Shown: in pieces, positions 34,123 to 44,899 of the stretch
How the letters are laid out: every line of letters starts with the position of its first letter
Position numbering within the stretch: the first letter of the stretch is position 1
Origin: Alnus glutinosa
Taxonomy: Eukaryota; Streptophyta; Magnoliopsida; Fagales; Betulaceae
Direction: 5' to 3'
NCBI RefSeq assembly: GCF_958979055.1
Contig: NC_084891.1
Coordinates: 29,632,001 to 29,696,000, forward strand
DNA: 64,000 nt
Program-made: the position numbers and the translations under genes
The notes under the pieces: model-generated
What the model saw: only the letters and a program-made list of their open reading frames with translations
The model's database searches: none
Told to the model about the DNA's origin: nothing

Positions 34123-34272
34123 TAATTTGGTGGTTTTTATTTTGATTTTTTTGTTCCAAGATCATTTGTGTCATCCTTTCATTAAATGGGACAAAAATAC
34201 GTACTTTGTATCATGTCTCTATAGAAGTTATTTTTTTTAAATGTAATTTTTATCTACTTTTACTATTATCAA

Positions 34273-34662
34273 CGAAAAGAGTTCTTTTTATATCTATTTT
34301 TACTATTCTCAAAGAATAGAGAGAATTAAATTGTCCTTTCTTTTTTTTTTTCTTGGACACGGTATCAGTTTAACAAATTTTTAGTTATTTTGATTAGTTG
34401 AATGTAGAGCTTTATCAAAAAAAAAAAAAAATGCTCAAGGATTAGTCAAAATATTTTTTATTTTTTTAGCTATTTTAATTGTTCCAATTTCATTGAGGGA
34501 ATGACGTCGAGAACTTCTATTAGACCAAACTACTATCGACCAACAGCCGGCCCAAAAAATATTAACAAACAGTTGCAGAGTCGATAATTACAATTTTTAG
34601 AATTTTGTAAGATTTATGAGCATATGTTTCGGTGAAAAGAGACTTGCTAGATTCCGTCGGCC
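34273..34662. repeat. Inverted-repeat family, left copy
   Basis: Reverse complement of 39860-40232 over about 390 bp, with shared pieces CCAACAGCCGGCC, AATTACAATTTTTAGAATTT and TTGAATGTAGAGCTTTAT (or one-base variants). No ORF. The two copies enclose about 5.2 kb of repeats. Confidence 0.8.
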
Positions 34663-34734
34663 AATTTTCAGATTAAAATATAAAGTGGGTGTCTTTATCC
34701 CTCATATTTGTTGGGTTGGGTGCAAATCCAGCTT

Positions 34735-35068
34735 TCTTTTACAGCTTGCTATTGTAGTGGGCTAATTTTTACTTGGACATTTAAGTGGCATGTTTGCTAG
34801 ACCAGACTTTTTCACTTGAGATGGGTTGTTCTTCATTGTCTTAGAAAGGGTCAATTGTTTTGCTCTTGTAATTTTAGCCTGTTGCTTTAGTTTGCTGCTT
34901 CAAGCTAGGTTTGTTCCTGGCTTAGTGTTTAGGGATTCTTCATCTCTACTCACTATCTCCAGCCTTTGGGCTTCCGTTGTAGATTTGGGACAGTGTTCTT
35001 GCCTTCGGGCGTTGTATTTACCTTTGGGCGTTTATGCTATGAATGAAATGCTCCCGTTAAAAAAAAAA
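34735..35068 (+). mobile_element. Probable LINE 3' end inserted in a tandem repeat
   Basis: A 330-bp segment ending GAATGAAATGCTCCCGTT plus poly-A interrupts a repeat unit: the neighbouring units read GGTGCAAAAACGAATTGATT where this one reads GGTGCAAA, insertion, then ATTGATT. The poly-A tail and truncated T/G-rich body fit a plant LINE 3' UTR. No target duplication could be fixed. Confidence 0.55.
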
Positions 35069-35069
35069 A

Positions 35070-35690
35070 AAAAATTGATTACGTCCATAACTTCTGTACC
35101 CAAAAAATATTAAAAAAGATTTTGTAAAAAAATAAAAATAAGTTGAATAAGTTCAATTTTGAGATTAAAATATAAAGTGGGTGTTTATCGCTTGTTTTGA
35201 GGCGAGAAATTAGTGGGAATCTAGCTAGCCTTTTTTCACCAAAACATAAAGTGGGTGTCTTTATCCCTCATATTTGTTGATGGGTGCAAAAACGAATTGA
35301 TTATGTCCATAACTTCTGCACCCAAAAAATATTAAAAAAGATTTCTAAAAAACTAAAAAAAAAAGCTGAATAAGTTCAATTTTGAGATTAAAATATAAAG
35401 TGGGTGTCTTTATCGCTTGTTTTGAGGCGAGAAATTAGTGGGAATCTAGCTAGTCTTTTTTCACCAAAACATAAAGTGGGTGTCTTTATCCCTCATATTT
35501 GTTGAGTTGGGTGCAAAAACGAATTGATTTTTTTTTTTTTTTGATTATGTCCATAACTTCTGCACCCAAAAAAATATTAAAAAAGATTTCTAAAAAACTA
35601 AAAAAAAAAAGCTGAATAAGTTCAATTTTGAGATTAAAATATAAAGTGGGTGTCTAGGTAGCCTCTTTTCACCAAAACATAAAGTTCAAT
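35070..35690. repeat. Tandem repeat, period 223-246 bp
   Basis: The landmark GAGATTAAAATATAAAGTGG occurs at 35161, 35384 and 35630, with a further decayed copy at 34671. Each unit also contains CATAACTTCTGCACCC, ATATTAAAAAAGATTTC and GAATCTAGCTAG. Copies differ mainly by small indels in A/T runs. Non-coding. Confidence 0.85.
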
Positions 35691-36390
35691 TTTAAAATTA
35701 AAAAAAGACACAATTATATTTGGATTTGGACCAGGACCAGCTGTCCGCTGTTGCTTGGGAACATTTTCACATTTCACTAGGCTAATATTTAATTAACATT
35801 TAGCAAAAGTACAATTTTTTTTTTTAAAAAAAAATAATTATCTATTTTTTCAAAACACTTAATCTAGCTCAATATTTTAACTGTTCATTTTTATTTTTTA
35901 TTTTTTTTATTTTTCTCAAGGTTCTACAGTTAATCTTTAAGGTAATAAATTAAGGAAATTTGATGAAAATCTCATCCGTTAAATGAGTATTTGAATTGGT
36001 AAGCTTGTTATGGAACTTATACTCTCTTTGTTTTTTTGAACTTAAAGAGATATTTTTGTCTTATGAAACAAATTGCAAGGGCACTTGTGTATATATTATA
36101 CACATTTTTATTGTGTAAAAATCATTTTCCCTTACATTATGAGGTGTAGTGAAACTCGCCAATTTGTCTTATATTCTGCCATTATTTTCTTGACAGCTGA
36201 TAGGCAATATGCGCACTACCTTGAATTTTGACGTCAGCAATTATTTTCTTTTTTATTGTCCAAATCGACCATGAATTGAAGCAATAATTCACATTGAGAT
36301 ATTTACTTAAAAATATATATATATATATTTCACATTGAGATATGCTATGTTGTACACTTGCAACTGAAACTTCATGAAATTGTTGAAGCG
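35691..36390. other. Intergenic, no gene recognised
   Basis: AT-rich DNA with homopolymer runs. No ORF or element ends that I can support. Confidence 0.35.
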
Positions 36391-36850
36391 CATTCGGATT
36401 TGCAACCCTAGCGTCCGGGCGGTTGCATAAAAAGGCTCATCCTCCCACAGTCTTCACTTCTACGTCCAAACTTCGTTGCATACAGAAACCTACTGACTTC
36501 AATTCCCACTGGGCCGTCCGGAGCTCTTCTATACGTGAACTTACTGACCTAGACATCTGTTGCTAGCGTCCGGACATGTATTGGACTTTGAGTTTCTAAG
36601 CTAGGCATCCAGACTCTGGCATCTGAGCGTCCAGATGGTCTATAGGGAAAATCGACTTTTTTGAGATATAAAGTTTTCAAAATATTGCCTTCAATAAGGT
36701 CTTTCCTTCTTAGTAATATTCTCTGCAGATTCTTTCCATGTTCAGCCATTTTCATACTTCGAATAACATTCTGCAATAAGTGTTATGGAAGTCCTCTGGA
36801 AATGCGGTATCCTTGTTTTGGAAGCGTTTTTGTCAATGGAATGTAGCCAA
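36391..36850. repeat. Dispersed repeat, copy 2
   Basis: Second copy of the repeat at 33650-34122, same orientation, with scattered substitutions (CpG sites often changed) and a short extra segment near 36619 (GCATCTGAGCG). Confidence 0.8.
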
Positions 36851-37865
36851 TTAAAATAAACCAAAAAAAAATATGTGAAGGGGCTTAAACTCACTTTTTT
36901 ACTTTTACTTTCACCAAGGTTAAGAGATAAGATATCTCTTTTAGCCAACCACAATATGACAAATACTCGTGTTATTTTGAGATCATCTTTATAATTTATT
37001 GCAATACCCCACTACATATTAATTGTAACATTTTTTAACTGATATCCTATCCCTTATTTAATCAAATTATAGTTTGTCCCCTACAATTAATTATTTAATA
37101 CATTATGACTTATTCTTACTAGTTTATTATTTTAATCTCATTACTTTATCTTAAACCCTTTTTTATTTCAATTATATAAATATAATCACTTAAAATATAA
37201 TATCAGTTCCATCTTATTTAAAAAAATATAAACTATTAATACTAAACCCTTTTTTTTTTTTTTTTGGGCGTTACATGTTTGGTTGCAATATTTTTGGTTT
37301 GAGTAGTTGCTAACTTGCTATTGTTTTTAAAGCATTTGTATCAAGCTCTCCAAAAATTTCACAAAATTTAACCCAAATAATCTACTTTTTTGATTTTATC
37401 TCACATTTGAAAATTTTCATACATCAAACTTTCTAAATATTTCTTTATTTTAATTATGTATTATTTTTTATTAGTTTTGACACCAACCAATTTAATTGTA
37501 TGAACGTCAAATTTTCCTACATCAAACAATCACACCACAATCGGCTACCCACATAATCGAAAATTTCAAATTTTCAATTCCCAGTCACTACAAACATCAA
37601 CACAATACTACCAAAATCTCTAAATTACACCATCAAAAACCACCCCATCGGCCATCAATAGAGAATTCAAGTTCTCACTAGAATCGACCAAAATAAGGCA
37701 AATTCTCAAGCCTTAAACAGAAACCCAAAATACCGATAATCATCCAACAAAATATCACAAATTAGAAATCCAACCCACAACTCAATAACCAATTGAAACC
37801 TACAATTTCAAACCCTAAATCTTTTTTTCTTTTTTTTTTTTAAATGAAACCCTAAATCAATTGAA
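36851..37865. other. Intergenic, no gene recognised
   Basis: Very AT-rich, with a poly-T run near 37250. Nothing coding is supported. Confidence 0.35.
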
Positions 37866-37880
37866 AACAAAGAATGAAAC

Positions 37881-38130
37881 TCACGTTTGGGAAGGGAAAT
37901 CCTCCAAATACCCAACACTCTCTCGGTGTTTGCGAGTGGAGATGACGGAACCTAGCACTTCACGACTTTGTTGAGTACCAGAAGCAAAACCCAGTTCTTG
38001 GTTTCCTTTAGCAATGATTTCAGATGCTTCACAATAAGAAGAAGACTTGGACTTCTTGGAGTCGGAGAGGAGGCTCAAGTTTTTGTTCTCAACAAAATCT
38101 TGCTCTTCTTGCTCGTCTTGGTGAACTGTA
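37881..38130 (-). other. Exon-like coding stretch, unrecognised
   Basis: On the minus strand an open frame of 65 codons from the ATG at 38078, continuing upstream to about 38124, reads NLSLLSDSKKSKSSSYCEAS and then a SREVLGSVISTRKHRESVGY-like segment. Composition is less AT-rich than its surroundings and lacks low complexity, which suggests a real or relic exon. TTTGTACAG just upstream could be a splice acceptor. I do not recognise the protein and see no partner exons. Confidence 0.3.
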
Positions 38131-38235
38131 CAAAGAGAAGTGGAGGATTATGGCGGTGGTGTCGGCTGTGTGTCTCTGATATTTGTGATTATTTGTTTGA
38201 ATCCAATGCATCTATCAAAATCCATATCAAAAGCC

Positions 38236-38237
<2 letters not shown>

Positions 38238-38304
<67 letters not shown>
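38238..38304. repeat. (GA)n microsatellite, about 67 bp
   Basis: Pure GA dinucleotide run; ORFs through it on both strands are artefacts. Confidence 0.97.
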
Positions 38305-38308
<4 letters not shown>

Positions 38309-38429
38309 GGCGTTTTGAGAAAGAAGGAAAACTTATGCACACAGTGAAGAAGCTCGACAGAGAGACGCAGAGGAAAGTGAAGAAAGGCGTGAGAGTGAAA
38401 AAAAAAAAAAAAACTAATAAAAAATAAAA

Positions 38430-39529
38430 TAGCATGAGCTCGTTGGGCGTTAAACATGGATAATGATTCTGACAAGAGGTATTATGGTGAAATGATGGAA
38501 AGCTTGATGCAGATGAGTTTTTGAGAAGTTTCACCAATTGGTGAAATGTTTTAAATCTCTAGTGAGCTCTTTATTTCAATTTTTTCATCAAAATTTAGTG
38601 AAATTTTTTTTTTTAAAAAAAAAAATCAACTTCAACAAACTCTCTATAACTTATATATTTTAGCTTTTGTCAGGATTTCACTTTAAATTTGCCTCACAAA
38701 TTTTACAAGTTATTGAATATTTTATCATTTCTTTCCCCTTTCACTTCACTTTTCACTTTTTCTCTTTCCTTATTTGTTATGAGTGATTGCTTAAAATCAA
38801 TAAAAAATTAATATTTAATTGAAATAGAAAAAGATTTGGAGAATTTGGTGTATGAAGTTTGTTAAAAGTAGTAGTTAAAATAACAAAGGTAAATTTTTAG
38901 CTAAAATTTAGTTAAAATTTGGAGATCTCGTAGAAGATACTCACACAAGTAAACGGAATTGGACTTCTAGAAACGCATATGACTAAATCATTGTTCTTTA
39001 TCCACCTTGAATCAAGAGTATTTCAGGTTAAGCTGTGCAAAATGCAAATGGACTGTACAAATTGAAACTAGAGCAACAAGAAGGGTAAACAACATTCATG
39101 ATTCATTGGGTAAAGATGCATTTGTGCGAAATTAGAAGGTTACGATGCAATCCCTTAAAAATCCTAGGGGAGTGGCCTGACTCCTACCCTGATCAGGTGA
39201 GGGGGAGGTCCAGCCTGTGACGCCGTCAGAATATATATATATATAGTATTAATTAAATAACTAAGTTTGTAATTTCTTATTAACTTAATTATTGGGATAG
39301 TTGATAATTTCCTACAAATTATTCTAATTACACAAACATACACATAACATATATCTCAATTAAAGGACCTTTTTTGCGAATTTTTTCAGACTGTAGCATG
39401 TCGTTTTGCGAATTTTTTTTTCCTTTGAGTAATACTAGCCGTACTTCCAACTTTCACTCTCAAATCTATACACCCTGATGTAGCACTTGTCATGTCAGGT
39501 TTTCATTACTCAAGTCAAGAAATTTTGAA
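38430..39529. other. Intergenic, no gene recognised
   Basis: AT-rich; a short (TA)n run at about 39230. No supported coding sequence. Confidence 0.35.
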
Positions 39530-39835
39530 GGTTCGTTTGAGTTTACGATTTTAAAAAATATAATTTTTAAATATGCGATTGAAAAAAATAATTTTTAAAA
39601 ATGTAGTTAAACGTTTGGTAAAATTGTAATTTAGCCTTTAAAATTATGTGTTTCCAAAAAAAACTCTATTACCTGCGATTTGAAAAAACAGATTTATACA
39701 TTTTCAAATTACAATTTTTAAAAATACAATTTTCAAACGATTTATGTTATGCAATTTGATTTAAAATCTTACTTATAATTTATGTTCTGTAATTTAATTT
39801 AAAATCTTATTTATTGTTTACGAAAATCCCACCTT
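39530..39835. mobile_element. MITE family member (decayed copy)
   Basis: Related to the better-preserved copy at 44900-45178: GTTCGTTTGAGTTTACGATT, AGTTAAACGTTTGGTAAAAT and TTTCAAACGATTTATGTT appear in the same order. AT-rich and non-coding. Confidence 0.6.
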
Positions 39836-39859
39836 ATCTCTTGTTTTGAGGCTAGAAAT

Positions 39860-40232
39860 CCGTCGAAATCTAGCTAGACTATTCTCAGCTAAACATATGC
39901 TCTTAGCGTTCATTTATCAAGAAATCTTACAAAATTCTAAAAATTGTAATTATTGTTAATATTTTTTTGGCCGGCTGTTGGTGGATAGTAGTCTGGTCTA
40001 TAAATAGAAGTTGTCGAGGTCATTCCCTTAATGAAATTAGAAAAATAGCTAAAAAAAAAAATTATTTTGGCTAATCCTTGAGCAATTTTGTTTAATAAAG
40101 CTCTACATTCGGCTAATCAAAATAACTAAAAGTTTGTTGGGCTGCTACCGTGTTCAAGAAAAAAAAAATCAATTTTATTCTCTATATTCTTTAATAATAG
40201 TAAAAATAGATATAGAAAGAACTCTTTTCTCT
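39860..40232. repeat. Inverted-repeat family, right copy
   Basis: Reverse complement of 34273-34662. The junction at about 39836-39900 (TTGTTTTGAGG...TCTAGCTAG) is also shared, in direct orientation, with the tandem repeat units at 35184-35250. Confidence 0.8.
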
Positions 40233-40339
40233 TGTGGAACTGTAATTTGACAGTTTTTAAGAGCATCTCCATTGTATAAATAAATTCATTGTATTAATTA
40301 TATGAGAAAAGTGATAAAAGTTCATTTTCATTTTTTAAA

Positions 40340-40835
40340 TTACCATCTAATTGATAGTATTCCCTTTAAACTTTGAAGTTTCAATTCGTCAAATCTTTCA
40401 AATTATAAAAAAATTGTCAATACCTCTCACCAAGACTAGCAAAAAGACAAAAGTACCTTTATAATTTGTTTAATAAGACAAAAATACTTCTAAAAATTTA
40501 AAAAAAAAAAAAGAAAAAAAAGAAAAAAAGAAAAAAAACAATTTAACATTTAAAAAAACCAAAAAAAATTTATTTTATTTGAAAAAAGCAAAATTTTTTT
40601 ATAAAAAATAAAAAACTTGTTAATTTTTCTTTTAGTTTTTAAATTTGGCCACTCCTTGTTTTGATGTATTTTTCTTTTAAAAAAAAAATAATAATATTTT
40701 ATTGTATTAAGAGTATTTTCATCATTGTAGAATATTAACAACTTTTGATAGTTTAAGAGAAACATCATCTAAGTTAAGAGTTTTAACAGACTTTATTTGT
40801 AAGGTGATAGTTTGAGTGATTTACGTGGACTTCAC
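40340..40835. mobile_element. Possible long-TIR element, decayed
   Basis: The outer 100 bp on each side are weak reverse complements (left AAATTACCATCTAATTGATA... and right ...GTGATAGTTTGAGTGATTTA), resembling the organisation of the MULE-like element at 31572-32320. The centre is poly-A/T rich. Ends are uncertain. Confidence 0.35.
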
Positions 40836-41346
40836 CCAGACAGTTTTTAAGAACATCTCCTACATGCATATTAGATAAATTTTTTTTGTATCAGTTATAT
40901 TTAGCTAATAATGAGTGTGAAATGGTTTTCGCTTCAGAGATTTCTTTTTCTAATCAATAAAAAAGAAAGACTTTTTGGTTCAATAATTGCGATGATGTCA
41001 ATACCTTCTGCTAACCAGCAAGTCTTTCTTATTAATTTTTGAGATCTGCATTTTTTGTACGTCATGTATATTTCTTCCACCGTTCTTTCCCTCTACCACC
41101 TCAACCAACAAATAGAAAAAAAATCCAAAAAGAGAAAGAGAGAGAGAGAGAGAGAGAGTTTGTGAGTGACTTTCAAAAATCGAAACGTAAACAATGGCGT
41201 TTTACCAAACTTAATCCATCATTTTCCTTTCTTCCTCTCTTCCCTCTTTCCTCTCGCACCCCTCACCATCCTCTAACAATGTAAAAAAAAAAAAAAAAAA
41301 AAGTTTCTGAGTTCCTAAAAGATTTGAGGGTGGGAAGATAACATAA

Positions 41347-43995
41347 ATGGCAACCTTTCTCCTTACTCCCGTCGAACAGTACTGGGTCCAACTACTCGAT
41401 GAGGAACCAAGACTCGTTGGTGGATTGAAGGATCAAGTCGACACACTTCAGAGCTGGCTCAGTTTTATATCCGAGGAGAAGCCGGAGGAGCATGCCATAT
41501 CGAAGGTGCTAATCGGGCAAATCAGGGAGAAGGCTTACGAGGCTGAGGATGTAATCGACACATTCATCCTCAACACCTCAAAACACAGGAGGAGGAAAGC
41601 GGGGGGAAAGATAATCCATGGGTCTGACCACGCAAAAACGCTTCTCGATGTAGCAAAGAAGATAGAAAGTCTCAACAAAGAAATCAATAAAATCTTCGCC
41701 AATAACACAAAGTACGCCGGTGAAAGAGCTGAAGCTAGTGTAGATGCAGATCAGTCCGAGGAGGCACTGCAGAGACGTAGGAGAGAAGTCGAAGAAGATG
41801 ACGTGGTGGGCTTCAATAATAACTTAATGGCATTGGAGAATCTTTTTATTGCAAACGGTGAAGAGCTTGATGTCATTTCAATCATCGGCATGGGTGGGTT
41901 GGGGAAGACAACTCTTGCAAGTAAAATCTACAACACTACTCGCTTCAGGGAGCGCTTCCCCCTCCGTGCTTGGGTGTATGTATCTCAACATGACAAAACT
42001 AGAGAGCTGTTGCTTAAAATTTTCAAGGAGATGCCAATATCAGAGGAGTTGGGAAAGATGCTCGAAGGCATGGGGGAGGGCGAGTTGAAAAAGACGCTGT
42101 TCAATTACTTGAAAAGGGAGAGGTACCTGGTAGTCATGGACGACATCTGGGAAACTGATTTATGGCTTGAGGTAAGCTTTGTATTTCCTAATAACTCTAA
42201 TGGAAGTAGAATATTGATTACCAGTCGTAATAAAGCTGTGACTTCAGTATGCCATACTCCTCCCTACATTCTCCCATTTCTCAATAAAGACGAAAGCTGG
42301 AAACTCTTTCATAAGAAGGTGTTTCGAGGAGGAGAATGTCGTCCCGAGTTAGAGCCTCTGGCGAGACAACTGGCAGAAGGCTGTCGTGGCTTACCACTTT
42401 CAATTGTGGAATTAGGGAGCCTTTTAGCAAACGAAAAGCAAGAATTGCAAACATGGTCGAAATTTATTCAAGTAAATCGCTACCTTACACAATGCAAAAA
42501 TATATTGGCCTTGAGCTACACCCACCTGCCCCAAAGCTTGAAACCATGCTTTTTGTATCTTGGTGTATACCCAGAAGACTTTGAGATTCCTGTAAGGCAA
42601 TTGATCAACCTATGGATAGCCGAGGGTTTCATACAGCACACTCCCAATTACATAGGCGTAGAGATGAGGCACACTCTCAATTATATGTTCCTAGAGAATG
42701 TTGCTAAAGGTTACTTGGAGCAGCTCATTGATCGAAACTTGATCCAAGTGGCTAGCAGGAGGACAGATGGAGAAGTAAAGACATGCCGTATCCCTGCTCT
42801 TCTGCGAGATCTCTGCATATCAGAGAGTGCAGAAGTTGGGTTTCTGGAAGTCCATACGGAAGATAATCCTTTATCCACGAACAAATCCCGCATACTTTCC
42901 ATCGAGGGTAGAATTGATCCATATATTTCTTCATTCCACTCTCATCACTGTTTCCGTTCTCTGTTGTTTCTTGGTCAAGATAGATATGACTTTGATCCAA
43001 ACCACTGGAAATGGTCCCTCGAAATCTTCAAGTTACTTCGGGTGCTTAATTTTGGGCGTGTAAATATCTACTCCATTCCCACAAGGATACAAAATTTGAT
43101 CCATTTGAGGTACTTGCGTATAGAATCCGTTGCACTAAAAGCTATTCCAGCTTCCATTGGCAACCTCAGGAATCTAGAAACACTTGATATGAGGGGTACT
43201 TGTCTGGATTGTTTGCCAAAGGAGATATGGAAGTTGGATCGTTTAAAGAATCTGTACATGTCTGGGCCAGTGAGTTTACCTCAGAATAAGTCCTTGGATG
43301 CTGTGAGGAACCTCCAAGTCCTTTCCACTGCATCTCTAAACCCACAAACTGTTCTTCCTAATTGTGTAAGGAAATTAGGAATATGGTTTGCGAGCGACGT
43401 GAGCAACATCGAAGTAGCAAGTGTTTTTGAAAGCCTCGGCCATGAACTTGATCTTCGAACATTGAAAATTATAAATTATTCTGAGCGTGCTCTTCCGACC
43501 TCACTTTTGTCGACAATCTTCTCCACCAAGATAACCTTACGACATGTGCGCTTAGATGTCGCTAGCGGCTTGAGAGATCTAGGGAAACTTCCCTTTCTTA
43601 GGATACTGAAACTACAAAGTTGTTCGCTTTCTGGTAAGCTATACGTGTTTAAATATTCATTTCTTGAACTCGAAGTCCTTCAATTGGAAAATTTGAGAAT
43701 TAAAGAATGGAAACAAGAGGAACATGCAATGCCACGGCTCCGGCATTTGATTATCAAAAAATGCATTGAGTTGACTATGGTCCCTAACGAGCAGTTAAAG
43801 AGTTTGAGGGGCTTGCGAGATGTGGAGGTATTATGGAGCAATCCAAAATTGGCAGAGATGCTTCAGGAATTGGAGAAGGAATTGGAAAAGGAATTGCAGA
43901 AGGTATTGCAGAAGGAATTGCAGGTGCAGATTGGATTCAAGCTATTGATCGATCCTCCTCTGGATGCCGACTTTTATAAACCAATTGCGGCATGA
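41347..43995 (+). CDS. CC-NBS-LRR disease resistance protein (NLR3), intact
   Basis: Single-exon 882-residue CNL, paralogous to NLR1 and NLR2. Visible: coiled coil with EDVID (67-71); P-loop GMGGLGKTT (181-189); kinase-2 YLVVMDDIW (259-267); GSRILITSR; GLPL (348-351); LRRs from about 560 on. Odd features: the MHD position reads IPA (482-484), losing both His and Asp; an 11-residue tandem duplication at 431-452 (HTPNYIGVEMR, HTLNYMFLENV) lies between the ARC domain motifs; and an ELEKELEKELQK-type expansion sits near the C-terminus. The frame is fully open, so the gene may be functional, but the MHD change argues for altered nucleotide switching. Its 3' end and 3' flank are the intact counterpart of the remnant at 19253-20010. 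Confidence 0.95.
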   Translation: MATFLLTPVEQYWVQLLDEEPRLVGGLKDQVDTLQSWLSFISEEKPEEHAISKVLIGQIREKAYEAEDVIDTFILNTSKHRRRKAGGKIIHGSDHAKTLLDVAKKIESLNKEINKIFANNTKYAGERAEASVDADQSEEALQRRRREVEEDDVVGFNNNLMALENLFIANGEELDVISIIGMGGLGKTTLASKIYNTTRFRERFPLRAWVYVSQHDKTRELLLKIFKEMPISEELGKMLEGMGEGELKKTLFNYLKRERYLVVMDDIWETDLWLEVSFVFPNNSNGSRILITSRNKAVTSVCHTPPYILPFLNKDESWKLFHKKVFRGGECRPELEPLARQLAEGCRGLPLSIVELGSLLANEKQELQTWSKFIQVNRYLTQCKNILALSYTHLPQSLKPCFLYLGVYPEDFEIPVRQLINLWIAEGFIQHTPNYIGVEMRHTLNYMFLENVAKGYLEQLIDRNLIQVASRRTDGEVKTCRIPALLRDLCISESAEVGFLEVHTEDNPLSTNKSRILSIEGRIDPYISSFHSHHCFRSLLFLGQDRYDFDPNHWKWSLEIFKLLRVLNFGRVNIYSIPTRIQNLIHLRYLRIESVALKAIPASIGNLRNLETLDMRGTCLDCLPKEIWKLDRLKNLYMSGPVSLPQNKSLDAVRNLQVLSTASLNPQTVLPNCVRKLGIWFASDVSNIEVASVFESLGHELDLRTLKIINYSERALPTSLLSTIFSTKITLRHVRLDVASGLRDLGKLPFLRILKLQSCSLSGKLYVFKYSFLELEVLQLENLRIKEWKQEEHAMPRLRHLIIKKCIELTMVPNEQLKSLRGLRDVEVLWSNPKLAEMLQELEKELEKELQKVLQKELQVQIGFKLLIDPPLDADFYKPIAA

Positions 43996-44899
43996 AAAAT
44001 CTACTAAACAATTTAATTGCTCTTGTTTTTTTTATGTTTTTTGTTTTTCCAAGAAGTGGTGTTCCTTCGATTGCTGTTAATAAGTTATCCCCTTGTAGCT
44101 CCCCCACGGTTTTGGGAGGATAACACGATCGAGTTCGAAGCAGAGAAGGCATTGTTTGTATTTAATTTCCTGGTCAGTTGGTTTCGTTTCATTGTTATCC
44201 TCTTGTTGTTTCTAATAGTTTGTGTACTGAACTCTTGCTTATTCGAGGTGTGCCACCGAGCAGACTGTTAAAATAAAGTGTTTGTTTTGTTAGAATTAAC
44301 GATCACAAATGGATCGGAGATAGCCTACACTCATAACTTTTGATGAATAAATCTGCAGCAAAAAAACTTATAAAATGTACAGATAATCCTTCTGGAGAGA
44401 GAATTTTGTAAGCATGAATAAGAGATAGGATCGATCTCTCAAGCATATATATATATGTTATTTAAACATGAATTCTTTTCTCATTTCTTATTTGCATTTG
44501 TTCGTTAAGTGACGTCGTTGAAGAGGAGAACTGGGAAGACATGTGCTCATTGCTTTAATTGGTTTGGGTACATGTTGGAAGTCCGGCTTGTTTTTTGAAC
44601 TTTAATTTGTGATTGTTAATGAAACAATGCTACAATATCTTTCATTAGTACCCTAGTTTAAGTTATGTATATGTATCGCACTGTTTGAATTGTACGTGTT
44701 TGACATTATGACTATGACGACGTATTTTCATTTGAAAGGAATGTGAACGTATATATGGTTAATTATGCCGGCCACCATGATTGAAGTTTCTATATATACG
44801 ATCATGATGGTCGTTAATTTTTGATCTTATACTTGTGTATTTCAGGTTTTGAAGTTGGTTATGTATATATCAGTATGACAGTATGATCATGATGACTTA
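43996..44899. other. 3' flank of NLR3
   Basis: Shares GTAGCTCCCCC, TTGGTTTCGTTTC and GGTGTGCCACCGAGCAGAC with the flank of the NLR remnant (20010-20260). An AATAAAGTG polyadenylation-type signal lies at about 44273. No further gene. Confidence 0.5.

Noticed and set aside
38140-38537. ORFs on both strands with RERERE or SLSLSL runs
   Set aside because: Artefacts of the (GA)n tract.
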